A DNA stretch of 9,410 bases. Origin: Sulfuricella sp. GTDB lineage: Bacteria; Pseudomonadota; Gammaproteobacteria; Burkholderiales; Sulfuricellaceae. The notes beneath the pieces are model-generated. The model ran no database searches. It saw only the letters and a program-made list of their open reading frames with translations, and was not told where the DNA came from. Location: contig JAUYEK010000400.1 in the NCBI GenBank assembly GCA_030691435.1, positions 1 to 9,410 on the forward strand, read 5' to 3'. This document shows, in pieces, positions 7,499 to 9,410 of this stretch (position 1 is its first letter; every line of letters starts with the position of its first letter). The position numbers and the translations under genes are program-made.

Positions 7499-8622
7499 GC
7501 CAGGGTATCCAGGTTGACGGCCAGCAGGGAAATGTCGTCGTGGGGTTCCATCCCGCCGAGAAAGGCGATGACCGCAGCCTTGATCTGCCGGATCAGGGAG
7601 GAACTCGTGCAATCCATGCCCAGCGCGTCGGCCAGGCGGGAATCGCCGAATTCACGGCCATCCACGTTTTGCGCCTCGACCAGGCCGTCGCTATAGAGGA
7701 TGGCGTGGCATATGCCCTGGGTGGAAACCGTGGCGGTCGAGGAATCGAAGCTTTTCTCATCCAGAATGCCTAACGGCAATTTATCGGAACTCAGGCGATG
7801 GACGATCTCTCGTTGCTCATTGATGAGCAAGATCGGCGGCAGGCCGCCATTCCACACGTCCACTTGGTTAGTCTGGGGAGCGATGTTGAGCAGGCTGGCG
7901 GAGCAAAATTGCCCCACCGGCAGAAGCCGGTGCAGCTTGCGGTTGATTTCGCTGGCGATGTCGCCGATGCCGAAGCCTTTTTTGGTCATGGCGTAGAAGA
8001 TGTCCGAGGTAGGCAGAGCGCCGACTGCCGCCACCAAGCCGTGGCCGGTAAAATCGCCCAGCATGATGTGCAGGGTGTCTTCCGGCGTGCGCTCGAAAAT
8101 CAGCAGGTCGCCGCTGAAGTGGCCGGCGGCGAGCGACCAGTGATGAAGATGGGGAGTTTCCTCCGATTTACGGTTGGTGATCGTATCGAACATGTGTTTG
8201 GCGAGTTTTATTTCCTGCCCGGTCAACGCGTGGAACTTCTCAAGCCGATGATAAAGTTCGTCCACACGCTCGAAGCCGGCGATTTTTGCCTTGAGCACAA
8301 AATGGTCATAGGGCGGGTCGATAAAATCATCCGCCTCGCTCTCAATAAAATTGGCCAAATTGATATGGTCTGAAATGGCGGTTACCAGGATGACCGGCAC
8401 AAAGCGGTTGGGGCTCAATCGTTTGATCTCAGGTATGCAGCGATGGCCGCCAGCGCCAGGCAGTGAGGGTTCCAGCAAAACCAGATCGGGATGGCGCTCA
8501 GTAAACTGCACCAGCGTCTCTTCCCAAGTACCGGCTTGCAATATTTCATGCCCGTCCAGTTTCAGCATTTGGGTTAACTGGTTGCGGCCGATCGGGCTAT
8601 GTTCAGCGATGAGAATTTTCAT
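7495..8622 (-). CDS. Receiver-like/SpoIIE (PP2C-type) serine phosphatase
   Basis: This 375-residue protein resembles RsbU/HsbR-type regulators: an N-terminal receiver fold (1-120), a short helical linker (about 120-150) and a SpoIIE/PP2C phosphatase domain (about 155-373). Phosphatases of this kind usually dephosphorylate an anti-sigma-factor antagonist and so switch partner proteins. The metal-binding acids are present: Asp172 (SGD), Asp190 (LGDFTGHG), Asp312 (YSDGLVEA) and Asp362/363 (HDDISLL). The receiver is atypical. The phospho-acceptor position in LVLLEPSLPG is Glu51, the acidic pair is reduced to Glu7-His8, and the conserved Lys is Pro103 (IDPPYD), while Thr81 is kept. The ATG at 8622 is chosen because the receiver fold starts there and AAGGAG plus a G-run precede it; the frame extends to 8700 with no family signal. 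Unlike HsbR it has no kinase domain, and no anti-sigma or antagonist gene is in the window. It is first in the operon, sharing ATGA with the next gene. Confidence 0.94.
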   Translation of the reverse strand: MKILIAEHSPIGRNQLTQMLKLDGHEILQAGTWEETLVQFTERHPDLVLLEPSLPGAGGHRCIPEIKRLSPNRFVPVILVTAISDHINLANFIESEADDFIDPPYDHFVLKAKIAGFERVDELYHRLEKFHALTGQEIKLAKHMFDTITNRKSEETPHLHHWSLAAGHFSGDLLIFERTPEDTLHIMLGDFTGHGLVAAVGALPTSDIFYAMTKKGFGIGDIASEINRKLHRLLPVGQFCSASLLNIAPQTNQVDVWNGGLPPILLINEQREIVHRLSSDKLPLGILDEKSFDSSTATVSTQGICHAILYSDGLVEAQNVDGREFGDSRLADALGMDCTSSSLIRQIKAAVIAFLGGMEPHDDISLLAVNLDTLA

Positions 8623-8636
8623 TTCTCCTTTCCCCC
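8620..8636 (-). promoter_or_regulatory. Ribosome binding region deciding the 8622 start
   Basis: On the - strand a G-run (8636-8632) lies 9 nt from the ATG at 8622, and AAGGAG (8630-8625) lies only 2 nt from it. The pair strongly suggests initiation here rather than at codons further upstream, although AAGGAG itself is closer than ideal. Confidence 0.65.
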
Positions 8637-8841
8637 TTTGCTTTTCTGACGACAAGTTACAGGCAAGATTGGAAAAACGGGATGAATTTATTATGACCAA
8701 ACCTCATGGTTGACATTACCATTAATACTGTAACGCTTTAAATACTAACGGTATATTTGTTTTTAACACGTCGCTTATGGCCTCGTTATTCCAGACTCAT
8801 GGTAGATCTTAAATATTTGTGCAGTCGACGATTAATTATGA
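8637..8841. other. AT-rich intergenic region upstream of the signalling operon
   Basis: This stretch holds no credible gene and must contain the promoter of the - strand operon, but I could not find a convincing -35/-10 pair on that strand. CATAAT-like words occur without a matching -35. Two similar words, AATACTGTAACG (8724-8735) and AATACTAACG (8741-8750), lie 17 bp apart in direct orientation and could be regulator half-sites. Confidence 0.4.
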
Positions 8842-8875
8842 CTGTCACATGTTTGTTACATAGCGCACATATCAT
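8842..8875 (+). promoter_or_regulatory. Predicted PhoB-activated promoter (Pho box plus -10)
   Basis: CTGTCAC (8842-8848), a 4-bp spacer, and TTGTTAC (8853-8859) match the two direct-repeat halves of a Pho box at 7/7 and 5/7 positions. Exactly 10 bp later lies TATCAT (8870-8875), one base from the sigma-70 -10 consensus. PhoB-dependent promoters have this layout: an 18-bp box replacing the -35 and ending about 10 bp before the -10. Transcription would start near 8882 and run toward the phosphoketolase gene with a leader of about 330 nt. The prediction rests on motif and spacing only. Confidence 0.6.
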
Positions 8876-8913
8876 AGCGGCACCGACCTTCATCAAATGA
8901 CTTGAGGTGAGTT

Positions 8914-9171
8914 ATGAATATTGCAGCGAACTTTGCGTCCACGCTTCCCCCCATTAATTTCATACTCTTGCCATCCACTGCACGATGCTGCGGCAATTGC
9001 TCGAAATGGAAGGGGCCGCGAGAGCGAAATGGGCGAAAAAGTTTTATTTGCATGGAAGGCGTTAAGGGATTTTGCCAACGTAGAAATCGGGATTTTGAAT
9101 TTGATAAGCGTACGCTGACCTCGCCACTTTCCAACAGCGACTGTTCGCACTGGAAATTTTCACCCCACTAG
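8914..9171 (+). CDS. Doubtful 85-residue ORF between the Pho box and phosphoketolase
   Basis: An ATG at 8914 is preceded by GAGGTG (8904-8909) and lies about 30 nt downstream of the predicted PhoB promoter start, which is why it is listed. The product would be basic and fairly Cys-rich (CCGNC near 25-29, further Cys near 46, 54 and 78), with no signal peptide, membrane segment or family I recognise. Codon use lacks the GC-rich third positions of the neighbouring genes, and similar-length open frames exist on the opposite strand, so the stretch may be non-coding leader. The ORF ends 42 nt before the phosphoketolase start. If it is translated, it would be a Pho-regulated small protein co-transcribed with phosphoketolase; otherwise the 330-nt leader is a candidate for RNA-level control. 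Confidence 0.22.
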   Translation: MNIAANFASTLPPINFILLPSTARCCGNCSKWKGPRERNGRKSFICMEGVKGFCQRRNRDFEFDKRTLTSPLSNSDCSHWKFSPH

Positions 9172-9202
9172 ACAAAATTGGATGGCTGTATTTTTTATTT
9201 TT

Positions 9203-9216
9203 AGGAGCTACTCTTG
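9203..9216 (+). promoter_or_regulatory. Ribosome binding site deciding a TTG start
   Basis: AGGAG at 9203-9207 stands 6 nt before TTG at 9214, ideal spacing. The in-frame ATG at 9223 would be 15 nt away. A T-rich single-stranded-looking stretch (9189-9202) precedes the site. Confidence 0.75.
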
Positions 9217-9410
9217 AACGACATGACTGTTTCTCCCCATCCCGCTCTCTCCGCCGACGAACTCCAGGCCATGAACTCCTACTGGCGCGCCTGCAACTAC
9301 CTCGCCGCCGGGATGATTTATCTGCGCGATAATCCGCTGCTCAAGGAGCCGCTTCAGCCCGAGCACGTCAAGAGCCGCCTGCTGGGACATTGGGGGTCGA
9401 GTCCCGGCCT
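9214..9410 (+). CDS. xfp: Phosphoketolase, 3'-truncated
   Basis: Phosphoketolases are thiamine-diphosphate enzymes that split xylulose 5-phosphate (and often fructose 6-phosphate) with inorganic phosphate, giving acetyl phosphate plus glyceraldehyde 3-phosphate or erythrose 4-phosphate. Only about 65 codons of a protein normally near 800 residues lie in the window. They match the conserved family N-terminus well: [20 protein letters not shown], then IYLRDNPLL, then [16 protein letters not shown], where the His of GHWG belongs to the active-site region. Start choice: TTG at 9214 because of its Shine-Dalgarno spacing; ATG at 9223 is the alternative and would shorten the protein by three residues. 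Upstream is a predicted PhoB promoter. With rpiA at the other end of the window it points to active pentose-phosphate metabolism, though the two are not one operon. Substrate preference cannot be judged from this fragment. Confidence 0.9.
   Translation, partial: MNDMTVSPHPALSADELQAMNSYWRACNYLAAGMIYLRDNPLLKEPLQPEHVKSRLLGHWGSSPG

Noticed and set aside
7499..7612. Upstream extension of the PAS-GGDEF-EAL protein by 38 residues
   Set aside because: It would overlap the phosphatase gene by over 100 bp; the ATGA overlap at 7495-7498 is the usual coupled start.
8623..8700. Upstream extension of the phosphatase protein by 26 residues
   Set aside because: The receiver fold begins exactly at MKILIAEH, and a ribosome binding region lies just before that Met.
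8710..8740. TTGACA at 8710-8715 as a -35 box on the + strand
   Set aside because: No -10-like hexamer lies 16-18 bp downstream.
9107..9116. 10-bp perfect palindrome AGCGTACGCT
   Set aside because: It is short, has no paired site or clear promoter relation, and is not rare enough to call an operator.
8856..9150. Two - strand ORFs of 92 and 85 codons opposite the doubtful + strand ORF
   Set aside because: No ribosome site or family resemblance was seen, and they overlap each other in different frames.

Overview
The window looks like a chromosomal segment of a GC-rich proteobacterium, most likely a betaproteobacterium. The basis is the GC-rich codon use, the phoU-ppx gene pair, the style of the RpiA, PhoU and Ppx proteins, and a group of soluble c-di-GMP proteins. 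Genus cannot be set from the sequence alone; a Nitrosomonadales/Gallionellales-type organism is a guess. No phage, CRISPR, rRNA or tRNA signal was seen.

Left part (1-2937, + strand): the 3' end of rpiA (ribose-5-phosphate isomerase A) is followed by a 141-bp near-perfect palindrome flanked by a 5-bp direct repeat, which reads as a miniature inverted-repeat transposable element (MITE) inserted one base after the rpiA stop. Then come phoU (phosphate signalling regulator) and ppx (exopolyphosphatase), separated by 2 nt. A partial Pho-box-like site lies between the MITE and phoU.

Middle part (3204-8622, - strand, transcribed right to left): three signalling genes. The first encodes a degenerate receiver domain fused to a SpoIIE/PP2C-type phosphatase. 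It overlaps by 4 nt (ATGA) a PAS-PAS-GGDEF-EAL protein, which is followed after 98 nt by an EAL-CBS-GGDEF protein. Key-residue inspection suggests split roles. The PAS protein keeps a complete EAL site, but its GGDEF domain lacks the metal-binding Asp. The CBS protein keeps the GGDEF metal Asp (signature GGDDF), but its EAL domain lacks the loop-6 anchoring Glu. The receiver has Glu in place of the phospho-acceptor Asp. The start of the PAS gene is built from 7-bp repeats, including a 30-bp in-frame tandem duplication. The operon is convergent with ppx, and the 266-bp gap holds an inverted repeat and a possible terminator.

Right part (8623-9410): a 591-bp AT-rich intergenic region with a well-formed Pho box placed exactly 10 bp upstream of a good -10 hexamer, pointing rightward. 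It leads to a doubtful 85-codon ORF and then to the 5' end of a phosphoketolase gene with a TTG start.

Together, the two flanks concern phosphate and pentose-phosphate metabolism: RpiA, PhoU, Ppx, and a phosphoketolase that consumes inorganic phosphate and may be PhoB-controlled. A c-di-GMP/phosphatase signalling operon sits between them. Every gene belongs to a known family; the unusual points are the residue substitutions, the repeats and the predicted Pho promoter.
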